This document shows positions 9,813 to 22,255 of a stretch of 64,000 bases of DNA, one piece after another (position 1 is the stretch's first letter; the number at the start of each line of letters is the position of its first letter). The position numbers were made by a program, and so were the translations under genes. The DNA is taken from the NCBI RefSeq assembly GCF_030272615.1, contig NC_081408.1, positions 309,516,450-309,580,449 of the forward strand, given 5' to 3'. The notes under the pieces are model-generated. The model did no database searches, was not told where the DNA came from, and saw nothing but the letters and a program-made list of their open reading frames with translations. The stretch comes from Cryptomeria japonica (taxonomy: Eukaryota; Streptophyta; Pinopsida; Cupressales; Cupressaceae).

Positions 9813-12100
9813 GATACCCATATTAATAATTCATACTTTAGTGGTGTCAAGCATATTATATCGAGCAACCACAACATTATATCGAGGAATAAAAATTATT
9901 ACCATCTAATGTAGGTGATATAAATTTGATACATTAGCATTTGGAATTCAATGAAATGAAACCAAAAACAAATGAAATGTGTATACAAAATTGGAAGTAA
10001 AGTGTTTTGAGGGGATTTTGAAGTCTATGGGTTATATATCAAATTTGAGACATTCTGAAAGGATATTTAAAAAACTATATCGTATCAAAAACTATTTTTC
10101 TGTTATTTTCACAAAAGCATATTAGGAAATTCATATTGTCTTTGGAACTATAGTTAGTTTGGAGATGAGATAGAAGAATAGAGAAGAAACTTTAGCTGCA
10201 AAAGTATAAGCATACAAGTGCTTAGCCAAGTTATTTTATGAGACACCAATGCATATTTAGGTATTTTAGAAGAAGAATTAACTAAGAGCTTAGTTTCTAT
10301 TTTAAAGAAAATGCTTCATGACCTGACTATATAGGTCATTTGAGCTCATACTTGTAGCTATTTTTATTTTGTAAATTAAGAAATGTTTAGTTTGAAATGT
10401 GGCCTTGGTGTTTTCATTCAAGGTTGAATTAGCAAAGGTTTATAACTTGCTTGAACCTTTGTTTTGGGGCAAAAGAGATAGAGTTGTAGTAATTGGAACT
10501 AGAGTTGTTCCATAATGGAATAGAGTTTAAGAAACACATATCTTCAGCCTATAGCATTTTATATAGAATACATACTACAACCCTTAGAAGGGTAAAAATT
10601 AATAGCAACAAAATATTATAGTTTTATCTTATTTGAAGTATTGCATTCAAGTGAGTGCTCTCATAAAAATTTGAATAAATTGAGACAATCACAAAATCAA
10701 ACTAGAAGCTAAATTTGAAATTTAATCTTGTAACTACCAACATGTATGGTAGAGAAGTAAAACGTAATGAAATAATGTTAGTTTTTTGTTCTTAATATCA
10801 AATATTAGGAAGAGTTATTTTTTATTTATCAGCTCTAAATTGTATAGAAAATACTCTTATTCTATTATCAAGAAGACCAAGACCTTAAGGTAAGAATGTC
10901 TATTAAGCATAGTATCTCCTTGGATTTAAAGACCTTGAACTGAATTATAATGATCTCATGAATTATTAAATAGTATGAAACCATTGAGTTGAAGGCATAG
11001 ACATGTGAGTGCAAGAATGCATGCACATGTACATGTTTATGGTGCCAATTAGACTCTTGCAACAATTAACTTGATTGAGAATGACATAACTGTATTATGA
11101 ATGGTTGTTATCCACATTTATAGCACCACAAAAGAATGTACCTAGAATGGTATAGGTAGTAACTCTTAACATAGAGTCAAGTGTGACCCTAAATCCTTGT
11201 CAGTATGTAGTTACTATGTAAGACAACCTAAATTGTTAGGATGACAAATCCCTGGTTTGATGTTCTAGTTGAGTAGGGTGGTGAACAATGATTGCATCTT
11301 TATTCATGATTGAAACAATGAAAACCATTGGCCAAGGTGGTGTTCTGCTACATGATTGTTTATCTTTTCACATGGCCCAGATGCACTACCTAGTCAAAGG
11401 TCATGCTAGTTAGGAGGTACCTATAGTGTGTGACCGACTAGAGTTGTGTAGGGTAAAAACATTGGGCTCGTATGGCATTAGACCTAACATCTCTTTCACC
11501 CTTGTGAACGATAGGGTCACTTCTAATAGGAATTCCAATAGGAAGATGTGCAGGGGACTGCTAGGTCTATGGTTGGAGGTATAGCGCCTCGTTGACAATT
11601 TTCCTCTATCCAATTTACTCTAGTTCTTAAAGATTCAAAATTGGAATCTGAATGCAGTAGACCCTCAACTCCTCTTGTATTTTATCTAAATGTTCAAATT
11701 TAGAGTAGATCTTTGTTTTGATTATATGCATACATGTACTTTATTGGTTAAAAGTTTAATTACATGCTTATAGAAAAGTTAAGTTTCATATACTTCTAAA
11801 ATAAAGATAGCTTTATATTTTATCATCTGAAAAGTTTTGAAATGTTAGTTTGGATTTTTTTTCTTGCTAAGAGGATTAGCTTGTTACAAAACTTTGGTCG
11901 TGTAGTATGTGGCTTAGGTGTGTTCTTTGTTACGTGCATTGTCATGCCATGTGAGGTGTTTGTATGCTCATGCCATGTGTGATAGTCATGATCATTAATT
12001 CCCTCATTCCTTATTTGGTAGATTAGTGTTATTGACACGCTGATATAATTTACAATTTTAAGGATTGTGATTTTTCTTATGATTATTGATGAACTTTTAT
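9813..12100. other. No recognisable gene
   Basis: About 2.3 kb of AT-rich sequence. Open frames are short and without family resemblance. The somewhat less AT-rich part (about 11200-11620) holds no domain I recognise. Confidence 0.4.
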
Positions 12101-12102
12101 TT

Positions 12103-12152
12103 TTCTTGTGTGTATGTGTGTGTGTGTAGACACACACACAAACACACACACA
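12103..12152. repeat. TG / CA inverted microsatellite
   Basis: TGTGTGTATGTGTGTGTGTG is followed after AGA by ACACACACACAAACACACAC. The two halves are reverse complements and can form a hairpin of roughly 20 bp, so this is a palindromic dinucleotide repeat. Confidence 0.8.
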
Positions 12153-12440
12153 TAATCTCTTCTCTAATACATTATATTTAAAAATAATAATAATTAAAAA
12201 TTAGTATTTTTTCTTAAAAAGATAATTAACTTTATATTTGGGTTTTAATGATGTAAAGTTGAAATTTAAATAATAATTAAGTACTTAAAAAGCTATATTT
12301 TGGGTAAATTATTTGTATAGATCTATAAAATACTATATTAAGTACTTTTAAATGTCATTTGCATGAGCAAGAACTATGAGAACATCAATTTTTCAAGTAG
12401 ATATATATTTTTTAGTAAATTACTTTTAAAGTAATATTAT
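12153..12440. other. AT-rich spacer
   Basis: No gene. The end (about 12300-12420) resembles 22330-22420 (ATTTGCATGAGCAAGAACTA against ATTTGCATGAGTAGGAATTA), so part of it is a dispersed repeat. Confidence 0.4.
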
Positions 12441-12990
12441 CTCTCATAATGATTGCAACATATGCACAAAAAGGATTTGTTGAAAAAACTTTAGAAACTT
12501 TCAAGAAAATGCAATGGGTAGGTGCAAAACCAAATATAGCAACCTTTGTCAGCATCCTCCCTGCCTATGATAAAATGGGAGATTTGGAACAGGGTATAGG
12601 GATCCATTAAAACATAATGAAGGCGTATTTATGTCAAATATTATGGTTGGAAATGTTCTGGTAGATATGTATCGAAAATGTGGAAGCACAAACAAGGCAT
12701 GTGAACTATTTGACAGAATGCCTCAAATAGATGTCTCATGGAATGCAATGCTATCGAGACTTGCAAGAATGGATTTGTTGAAAAGGCTTTAGAAACTTTC
12801 AAACAAATGCAATGTGCAAGTACGAATCCAAATTTGTTGCCACTATCCTACCAATGTTTTCCAAAATGGGAGAAAACAATATTTCTTGCAAATCTAATTT
12901 TTTCCCAACAATTCCATGTTGTACTAAATCCCAATGGGAAGTAAGTTTGTAGGGAAAAATGATCCAAGACTTTATTTGCAATTCAATGAC
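12441..12990 (+). pseudogene. PPR protein fragment (PLS type), decayed
   Basis: The forward frames read as consecutive pentatricopeptide repeats: MIATYAQKGFVEKTLETFKK, then an AKPNIATFVSILPAYDKMG-type stretch, ALVDMY-KCGS and ELFDRMPQ-DVSWNAM-type sequence, and a second copy of the GFVEKALETFKQMQ repeat near 12770. These are hallmarks of PLS-class PPR proteins, which bind organellar RNA for editing or processing. Here at most three or four repeats remain, with frameshifts and stops (for example TAA near 12609). No start, targeting peptide or E/DYW tail is present. It is a fragment, probably a duplicated or retroposed piece of an active PPR gene elsewhere. Confidence 0.85.
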
Positions 12991-13189
12991 ATTGAGAACC
13001 ACTTGTGGATCACAATGTCTCTATTTCGTCGCATTTATGTGTGTTGTAAGAAAAATAAATATAACTAAATACAAATATATGTGCTAAATCAATAGCAATA
13101 AATTCAAATAATGGATAAATGAAATAGCATAAAACAAATTTTACTGTAGAATATCTCGAGCTAAATATCTATGTTGAAGAAATATGTGG

Positions 13190-13694
13190 GGTAAATGACA
13201 TGAGTTGTACACACAACTCTGTAGTACCGCACCCCTCTCCCTACTAGGTATGTTGTGATCCCTGTTGATAGGGAGGTTTCATGTTCGATCCCTTGCAGGT
13301 ATTGTGCATGCTAAATGAGAAAATCCCACTTGTTTCGATATGTTTGGTGGTCCCTCCTGGCGATTGGTACCCACGTTGCAATAGGTGTTGATCCCTCATC
13401 GTTCATAGTCCATACAATCCTCGTGTTGTGGTCCCTCTCGCGCCAAAAAATGTTGGAGAGATAAGGAGAATTGTTATGGAGTGATAAGGAGATATTTTGA
13501 GAGATAAGGCGTAAGGAGATATTGATATAACAAATATATGTAAGAGTGGCATTCAAATCATCGAGGAGGTGTTAATACCTCATCATGTAATCCCTCGGGG
13601 AGGGGGTCCCCCATTGTGATCCCCACTGGTTTGTAGCTCCAATTAAAAGCATTCTTAATAAATAAAAAATCACAACATTACCGATAAAAAAAAA
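13190..13694 (+). mobile_element. Non-LTR retroposon (SINE or LINE 3' end)
   Basis: The block ends ACATTACCGATAAAAAAAAA, the tail style of plant LINEs and their SINEs. Upstream, TTCATGTTCGATCCCTTG (about 13279-13296) resembles a pol III B box (GTTCGATCC). GC content is higher than in the surroundings. A SINE would have an A box some 30-40 bases upstream, and I could not define one. No clear TSD was found. Confidence 0.5.
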
Positions 13695-16600
13695 AGTATA
13701 ATGTATAAATAGTTAATTTTGTATTTAGAATTTTTATATATAGTTTTTATTTTTAAGATTTTAAAATTATTAGATTACAATATATAATGAAAGTAAACTT
13801 ACCATGTAAATATGTATTACCATTTCTATTATACTTCATTTTTAATCAAAAAATTAAAACTTTTTAATTTTCATTTATTTATTTCAATAATTATAATGTG
13901 CTCCTTCCCTATCTACCCCTACCCCCACCTACCTCCCTCCTTCCCCCTCTTTACAAATTGACAAATGAGATTATTCTAAATTTTAAATTAATCTCACAAT
14001 ATTCTTTATTGTTGATGGAGAAATTTGATAATTATATATATCTAAAAAGTCTAAATTCATAATTAATTTTATAAATATAAAGGCTTAAATGTATAATTTA
14101 ATATGTTATGAGTTTTTGCATGATTAAAATGTCTTATATATAATCTATTTTATTAAGAATGTTTTAAATATAATAATTAGTTTTCAAGTGACATATTCTT
14201 ATATTAATTTAGCTTATTACATCTCATATCCTTCATACTATTATTGATCTTTAGAATAGTGATAAATTTTCCATCACCTCATATTAGATCTATATGTGTA
14301 GGCTTGACCTAGGTCACTATCACGGTCTTATATGTGGATCTTGTAGCTTTATCATTTACATTTACCTTTAATGTCTTAGATACCTTGTGAGTCAAGTTAG
14401 CACATACTTCCAAACCATGTACTCTCATCAAATCTATACAACATCACACTACTAATCTCATCTAATCTTAACTCTAAATACATATCCAAACACTATTGAC
14501 AAGAACGTGATGCATTGTGTCTCTTTTTTATTCTTGTTCATGTTCTATTTCATAAGGTTTTGTTGAATTTCATAAACATGTCATGCATCATATCGAGAAT
14601 TGAGCATGCATCATCAGTTAACAAATGTATTTTTTACACTTAAATCTAATTGAATATTGTATCTCCATCATTTCTTTTTTTGTTTTTATGTTCTCCATGT
14701 TTTTGTAATTTTTTCAATATTTTTTTAATTCTATGTATGTTTTCTTTTTCATCTTAATAAAAAATATATCAAAATTTTCAATCATTTGTTTTGATTTGTT
14801 AGTTTTGAAAATATTGTTCTTTGGTTTTATCAGATTTTCAAACAATAGTTGTGTTTAAATTTTGTAGTTATGTTGAAGATTTACTTTGTTCAAAATGTCT
14901 AATTTTAGTCTCAATCTCAAACTTTTCTTAATCTACACAAATAAAAATAAATCAGAACTTTTGAAACATAATAGACAAAAAAATCATATTTGTTTAGTCT
15001 AGAATGGACATATAATAGTCCTTATTCAAACCCAAACTTCAAATTTCTAATCAAGATCATTTGTATTTTATGGGTAATCATGAAGGATAAAGAAGTATTT
15101 CCTTAGAATAGACAAAAAAAAGTAGTTAATCAACTTGCACATCATCTTGTTTTCTTATCGTCAATGAGGCTATTTTTTAATGTTATATTTCAACTTAATT
15201 CACAAGATTCTATTAAGAATTTTTTTTTTTTTTTCTATTGATGTTTAAGTCATTTTGATATACCATAAGAAAAAAAACTTACCTCAAAAGTTTTATTTTT
15301 TTTCATGTCAATATTTTTTTCATCTAATTTGATGATCCTACTTACACTAGATAAAATTGATTTGTTGTTAATCCATTTTTCCCTCTTCTTTCAACCTATT
15401 TACCTAGTCAATACATATTAATAATACAAAGATAGTCTTAGTTTTGTTGGTTTATCCTACAAATAATTTTTTTGTTTTGAGAGTTGTGATAATCTAAAAA
15501 AATAGGAAAACTCAATGTAGTGGAAAACATGTTTTTTTTCCTTGATGTTCGTGTAAGCATAAAAATGCACATTTCATATATTTATATATTTTTTAATGTT
15601 ATTAATATATAGTCTTAATAGTAATTGATTTATTTTGATATATTAATTGATTTTAACAGTTTTGTTATATTAATCTTTTAGTTTAAGTTAAGAGTGGTCA
15701 TTTTATTTTATGTTTTTATCTTTTTAAATTAGATTCATTTGTGGTTTTGCCTTCAAATTTAAAATTCACACTTCTAACACTAACTTGTATGAATATGATC
15801 ATTATCTATTAGCTTGCATGTCAAACGTTTCAAGTTGTGTGTTTAAGATTTGTTTCGAGAATATTTTTTTGTATTTTAATCATCAATTGATATCAACTCA
15901 AATCAAAAGAGCATCTATATTTAATCACATCAATATCAATAATTCTCAAGGCAACATTTTATAGTACTTATTGTTGTAGAACCATCTAGATGATGTTCAA
16001 TGTACCCAACTTTATACTTAACCAAAATCAATAATCAACATGTAGAAGGGCATCATAACCAAGACTGTTGCAATATGAAATGTAACACTTTGAAGGAGAA
16101 ATCATAGAAGTTATTGTATAAACTCAACTATAGTTGTTAGGGATTTTCACCTTCAAATATTTTTGTGTATTGTCTAATTAAAGATTGTTTTTTGTATTTA
16201 AAAACTTGCAATATGAAATGCAACACTTTAAAAGAAAAAATGTAGAACTTATTGTATAAACTCGGTTGTAGTAGCTATAGGCTTTCAAGGTTAGATATTT
16301 TGAGTCAATGTTTTCTTTGGAAGAAGTTCAAAAAATTGAACTTTTTGTATCAAACTTTTATCAACAAATATAATGTATTGATGTAACAAGAGTTGAAGCT
16401 TAAATTGAGAAATTATTCTCTTTTTATGGGTAGATTGAAATGCTTTTGGAAGAAAATGGGTGAGTTTTATTTGTATCAATATTTTGGGTTATAAGGTGTG
16501 ATTTAAAATATTTATACAAACAAAACTTACAAAATCGATTTATGTACCTTGTTTTTATTGCCTTACCTTACCGATTCATTATTTCTTTTCCATTCATAGA

Positions 16601-17270
16601 ATGTTTTTTTTGAATAAGCTGATCGAAGATTTACACTTGAAACTAACTATATTTTTTTGTAGGCAATCACTAAGTTGATTTTGAAGAAATTTTAGTTTTT
16701 CTACCATGACCTTGCTAGAAATTCTCAATCTGGTTTTCAAACTTCATGTGGCATTAGAGCTTCTTTACTATTTTCTAGGATAAACCATATCTTTTATTGT
16801 ATAGAAAACTAACACAATAGTAAACATGTTAACCTTACTGGATTTCAGCTTAATCTAACTTAGGGGCATGTGAGGTCTTAGGGATGTGTGGTTCAATGTG
16901 CAAAAAGAGATTTTTTAATGTGTTGAGACAAGGTATGTTCCTTTTCCTTGCAAACATAATAAAATATTAATAGATTGTTAGCTGATTTGTAGTTAAACTT
17001 GGCTCAATTTTTTTTTCAAGTTGATTTATATTGGGTTGTGAAGAGTATTAAAAAAATATTACAATACTATAAAGTTTCTAAAGACATGGATCACTACTAT
17101 TTCGGAGAATAGTATGTTTGAATATCACATAGAAGGTAATTTCTATTTTTCACGATTTTCTATTATTTTTGGCCCTCCAAATAAATTATTCAAACTATAT
17201 CTATGTATCATAGCAATTGCACCTTGTTGAAATGCAAGTACTAATTTTTCTATTATTATAAATGAAACCT
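13695..17270. other. AT-rich intergenic DNA
   Basis: About 3.6 kb with no coding sequence I can support. It includes a local duplication: 16068-16163 and 16206-16303 both carry TTGCAATATGAAATG and TTATTGTATAAACTC, 138 bases apart. The phrase GATGCATTGTGTCTCT near 14510 resembles GATGCACTGTGTCTCT near 27055, hinting at another dispersed repeat. Confidence 0.45.
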
Positions 17271-17924
17271 ACTTTGAAAGAGTAACAACATACATGACAC
17301 ATGACTAAAATGACAGTCATCCAAAATTGGTACAAATAGACAACTCACTTAAAGAACCCTAGGCCTAGATAAGCTAAATCAATGACATGTTTCATGAAGT
17401 CTAACAGTTAGACTATGACAAATGATAGATTAATATGACTTTGTAGACGCTACAAACTAAATTAATGACATGTTTCAGAAATTGTAAGTGTTAGACTATG
17501 ACAACTGATATGGTAGATTATGGTAGTTTTTACAACAGGTGTCATCTTGTACTCCACTGCAAGAGTCATGACTAATGTAAATGAACTGGCTGACAATCTT
17601 TGACACAATTCATGTCATCGGGAACTTCTTACATGCAAATGCGTTGCATGTCAGGATTGGTGTCAAAGTCCAGACATTATATCCGCTTCTGCAGCTGTCA
17701 AAGTATAAGTCTACGTCATAAGGAAGTACTTGAACCTACAAATTATATTGCTCTTAGGGGCCATCTCCTCTCCGGTAAAGAGCCCTAAAATAACTCAGAA
17801 TTACTCTGTGTCTCTAATTAATGAGACATGTTTCTCCTGTCCGAACAACATTGCTCATCCCACTCTAGCCTAATTCTTCGTTACATTAGATTCAATTAGA
17901 AGTGGCATATTATAAGATATTAAC

Positions 17925-17930
17925 TATATA
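17925..17930 (+). promoter_or_regulatory. Possible TATA box of the bHLH gene
   Basis: TATATA in AACTATATAGCGAGC lies 39 bases before the ATG at 17969. If used, it would give a very short 5' leader. A more upstream start cannot be excluded. Confidence 0.25.
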
Positions 17931-17968
17931 GCGAGCTCTTAGATTACTTCCTTGTGCAAACTTTTTCC

Positions 17969-20338
17969 ATGGAAAAGTTTCCTTACCTCTCGGCCAAGGA
18001 CGATTACTCTCTGTTTAATGTCGTGTGCAAGCAGAGATCGCTGGAGACAAATTCACCATTTCTTCTGCACTTTGCTTATCCACCTTCTCATAATTATTCC
18101 AATTGTGATCTATCTGCTCTTCACAACATAAATTCGCAGGCCAACATTGCTTTTGGTGGAAAATCAGCCATCCCCACCAGCAATACATTTCATTTCAATT
18201 TAGAGCAGGGCAAGAAACGGATAAAGATAGAGAAAATAAAGGTAAAATAGGTACTAAAATTCCAAGTATGTGCTATATATGTTTCAAGTTGTTTACTTCA
18301 ATTCAGCTAACAATGACGTTTCCAATCAGCAATCTAAGCAAGATCATAGATTTAATATGTAAACGATTTCACACGGTCCATTTTCACACAGTTTGTTGTT
18401 CATGGACTGTGAAAACCACTATATAAGAAGTGTTCCTTGACTGAAATTCTAGGAGGCAGAAATGAAGTGTTACCTTAAAAAGACGGACAAACTTACAACT
18501 CCATTGCGTCACAATGATTTCATTCACGTAAGAGCCAGAAGGGAGCAGGCCAAAGATAGACACAGCCTAGCAGAAAGGGTATGTAATCCTCTCATGGAAT
18601 TTTCGTAAATTGAATTACACTAACCGGATGTTGTAAATAGCATGAACATTAGGTTTTCATTGCACTCCTTTCATCGAAATATTTATTTATTTAAGTTTTC
18701 ATTTGAATGATGGATTGTAGAATAGAATTAAAATTTGATATATATAAAATATGTAGAGTTTCTCATATAATTTTAGATTTGATTGTGTGAATTTTTTTAT
18801 CATTTATCATTTATCATTCAGATCAAATTTTAAGATCTATTATCAGAATGAGATAGTAAAAGAAGACAGTAGGAGAAGAGAGAAACTGATCCATCATCAG
18901 AAAGAGAAAGCAAGAGAAAAGAGAAATCATATAATTTTGGATTTTGGTTGTGTCAAATTTTTAATCATTGATCATTCAGATCAAACTTCAAAATCTATTA
19001 TCAGAGTGAGATAATCAGAAAAGAGAGAAATTGATCCATCGTCAGAAAGAAATAGCAGTAGAAAAGAAAAATTGATTTATCATCACAAAGAAAGAGCAAA
19101 AGGAAAAAGAAGAGAGAAATTAATCCATCGTCAGAAAGAAATAGCAGTGGAAAAGAAAAATTGATTTATCATCACAAAGAAAAAAGAAATTATGAAATTT
19201 AATTTGAAAAAAAAAAATTATTAAATTTGATTCAACACAATAAAAAATCCAAAATTCTAAAATAAACTGTTAATATGACCATAAACTGTTAATATGACTA
19301 TGGAAACTTCATGTTTTAAAAAACATGCAGTTTCTATCAAAAGCTTTTCATTGTAAAACTGCAAAGTCTATTAAAAATCATGCAGTTTCTATCTATAGTC
19401 TTGAGAAGGTTCAGTAGTTGTATAGTTTAACATTTGTTGGATTTTAGGTGAGAAGAGCGAAAATCAACGAGCGCATGAGAATCTTAAGGGAGCTTGTTCC
19501 TGGGTGTGCCAAGGTAGTATTATATGTACTGCCTTCTAAAACTATCCTCCAGATAACCTCCTCCCATCTGTGCTATCTAACCAAATGTACCTTGTTTTTT
19601 CCCTTTTTTTTTTGGTGGTAATGTAATCATCTAAGACCGCGGGAGTAGCACTTATACTTGAAGAAGTCATCAACTATGTGAAGTCACTGCAAAGTCGAGT
19701 GAAGGTAGTTAAATTTCAGTTATCGCCATGGTTACAAAGGAATGTTGTAATTTTATCATTGGATTTCACAACAGTGTGAATGTGTTACAAATGTGTGATT
19801 GGCAGTTGCTGTCAATGAAGGTGGCATGTGAGAGCGCTTCTAATGACCTCAGGATTGAAATAAGCAAGGAATTGCCTAGGGAGATAGAGGTAGATTAACA
19901 CTTGCAGTGTTTCCTTGGCTTTTCGCTATATGAAAATTCTGATACAAGTTTTTAGTTCTTGATATTCAGGGGGCAGAAGGAATTCCAGAAACAATTTCAC
20001 ATGGCAAGAAAAACTCAATTGAAGCACAAGAAGGTTCTCATCTTTTTGGACTTTCCACAACTTATGATAACATGCAACAAGAGGCCTGGTCCTTGCTGAG
20101 AGAAGAAACCAAACTAGAATCTATGGTAAGGTTTACAAGAACTGTCTTTAAACTCGATTGGTGTGCTGTCTATTTATTGAAATTAGGTTTTGGCATGGAC
20201 TGAAAATGATATATTCATCTGAGTTAAGTGGCAGTTTTACAATTAAGTGCTAATCTGGAATTCCTCGATGCTTAATAGGAAGCAAATAAATTGGACGGTG
20301 AGATGCAGAATTCATTGAACGGAGGTCTCCATCTCTAG
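17969..20338 (+). CDS. bHLH transcription factor, BEE/BPE/HBI1-like
   Basis: Seven exons join in phase 0 with GT-AG introns: 17969-18241, 18453-18578, 19448-19513, 19636-19704, 19806-19889, 19970-20125 and 20279-20338, giving 277 codons and a TAG stop. The start is the first ATG of exon 1 (MEKFPYLSAKDD). Exon 2 ends FIHVRARREQAKDRHSLAER and exons 3-5 carry VRRAKINERMRILRELVPGC and TAGVALILEEVINYVKSLQ, so a whole bHLH domain spans about residues 117-190. H, E and R of the E-box-reading H-E-R triplet (HSLAERVRR) are present. The conserved FIHVRARR lead-in and the intron after VPGCAK fit subfamily XII (BEE, BPE, HBI1, CIB), nuclear factors in hormone and light-driven growth. Odd points: RRAKI where the family has RREKI, and GVALIL where GKALML is usual, so DNA affinity or dimer choice may differ. 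The N-terminal 90 residues and the tail have no other domain. Intron 2 (869 bases) holds tandem repeats. No break is visible, so it is probably functional. Confidence 0.88.
18765..19195. repeat. Tandem repeats inside bHLH intron 2
   Basis: AGAGAGAAATTGATCCATCG (19022) recurs as AGAGAGAAATTAATCCATCG (19111), an 89-base period. A larger, older unit with TTATCATTCAGATCAAA (about 18810) recurs near 18972. The tract is purine-rich, has no coding value and lies wholly within the intron. Confidence 0.75.
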
Positions 20339-21449
20339 TGATTGATATTCATTCACATATGAAATATAAATCACATTTCTTTAGTTTTATTCAATATGGT
20401 TCACTTATGTTTAGGTGACTATTCTGTTGGATTTATTAATATTTCATAATGGTGTTTCTAATTATTCAACATTGCTGTGGAAATGCTTTCAAAATATACA
20501 AGCATGTGCTGAAAGGTGGCATATCCTTTCATGTTAATAATGTTATATAAATATTAAAAGTAATATCATTAAAGGTAATTTTGATTGGTCTAAGTGTTTT
20601 ATTATATTATATTTTTTATCATATTTATATTGTATTATTTTGAAAATGATTATGTTTGTATTTTATAATTTAAAAAAAAATTGATTATCTTACATTTTTA
20701 TTGTTAAAAAATGTAGATTTTATATTTTTATTATTTGTTTATAAATTATTTTGTGTATTAAATATTTAATTCATAGAGGACTACTTCATCCAACACACAT
20801 GCATGGAATAATATCATAGATTAACTAAACAAATGCAAGAAGAAAAACAATTGAATTCTATTACTTTCATGAAAATTATTTGCAATACCTAAAAATTATA
20901 GACTATAACCACATGGGCTTTCTTATTGCAAAAAAATCTAATTCTATCAAAAAAATATGCAATCTTGAGCGACAATTTGCACTGCAAAATTGTCTTTTAT
21001 AACCCCCATTCACCTTTTTTATCCTAGAAAATGCAAACACCTAAAATGTTCTCGAAAGCGTAACTCCAATTTTGGGACACAAAAGTTTAACCTTCTATTT
21101 TCCCACTAGAAGATATTTAATTAGACATTGAAATTTTTAATTTTGGTAGAACAACTTCTAGTAGCCATAGCTTTCAATGTGACAATTAGATTTTCAATGA
21201 TTATATATCATTGAAAACCCCATGAAGAATTCTACAATGTTGTATTTCCTAAAGCACAATTTTCCCAACTTTTGAACCTATACAAATCTTCTAAGGGCCT
21301 CAAATTTGAATTTTAAACTACATTAGAGAAATTTTCTAGAACAAGAATATTAATATATGTTGAATGCGATATGATATTGGGACAATTCTTCCACCATGAA
21401 TTTCATGTTTCCCCTTCACGCCTTGGGGTGAGTTTTAAGGTTCATACAT

Positions 21450-21690
21450 TCATCAATGCCAAATTACTAAAAATAGTAACCCTACCATTTTTATCCCTTA
21501 TTAAAAAAAAATCCAAACTTAACAAAAATCAAGATAAATAATATTTTTTGCTAATAAAAGATTTCTATTACACCCTAGATGCTCTTGAATCAAACACCAA
21601 GGGTAATTTGAGAAGTGCACTTGTCACATCTTAAGTGCTTTTAAGGAAAACGAATATGATCAACCTTAGCCTTAGATATCCATGATGAAT
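21450..21690. other. Spacer, no feature
   Basis: AT-rich DNA between the end of duplication copy A and the gypsy fragment. Nothing recognised. Confidence 0.35.
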
Positions 21691-22255
21691 CTTCAATAGG
21701 TCATCCTTCCCATAACTAAGTATTCTACATATTACTAGTTTCTTTGTATTTCTACCCACATCACTATTCAACATGTATTCTATCCCCTCCTTCTCTAAAG
21801 TAGGTGTCAGAATATTCCATGATTCCCTTATGTTTCTTCCTCCATGCCTCCTTTATGATATTCTATTACATCAATAATATTGAACACAATAGGGATGCTT
21901 AATCCACTAGCCAACTCTACATCATAGTATTTCCAAAATAACACTTCTTTAGGATTTTGTATAGTCCAAATTTATTCATTTTCAGGATGTTATATGTTCC
22001 CATCAAGAACCTCTCTTTCTTCAGGTGAACCATGATTACATCCCCAACCTAGAACTACTTAGATCTTGGCTTCTAATTTGCCTTACCCTTGTATTGGGAA
22101 TTCATTTTATTGATGTAATTTTTTACCTCTTCATGCAATTTTTTGTAATCTACAAAATCTTTAGCCTCGATGCTGGTTTATTACTACTCCTATTAAGAAA
22201 ATTGTTGTCTACAAACTCTAACTGTGGTAAAACCAAATCTCCATTTATAATCTAG
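21691..22255 (-). pseudogene. Ty3/gypsy integrase C-terminal fragment
   Basis: Read on the minus strand, about 22050-21930 gives [14 protein letters not shown] followed by [19 protein letters not shown]. This is the conserved post-catalytic part of plant Ty3/gypsy integrases (GDLVMVHLRKERFP...YNKLK...GPFKIL). Upstream minus-strand sequence to 22255 resembles the preceding linker (LEFVDNN...) with stops. No catalytic core is left. The plus-strand open frame over this interval is a shadow. Confidence 0.75.

Larger units (their letters stand above)
17270..21450. repeat. Segmental duplication, copy A (bHLH gene)
   Basis: Copy A aligns in order with pieces of 22700-29590. The pieces are the bHLH upstream region (17270-17793 with about 22720-23283), its end from the exon 5 tail through exon 7 (about 19862-20400 with 23285-23835), the 3' flank (20388-20645 with 27071-27306) and the far flank (20646-21447 with 28822-29587). 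The gaps are explained by one deletion and two insertions in copy B. Confidence 0.85.

Noticed and set aside
9596-9914. Overlapping open frames on both strands, Cys/Val/Tyr/Ile-rich
   Set aside because: They translate the GT/ACAT/TATG microsatellite; no domain, no plausible gene.
17600-17788. Possible upstream exon of the bHLH gene
   Set aside because: The exon 1 ATG at 17969 gives a good N-terminus; this frame has no matching splice donor in phase, and its copy near 23100-23270 is not open.
18787-19014. 75-codon frame between bHLH exons
   Set aside because: Lies wholly in intron 2 and comes from its tandem repeats.
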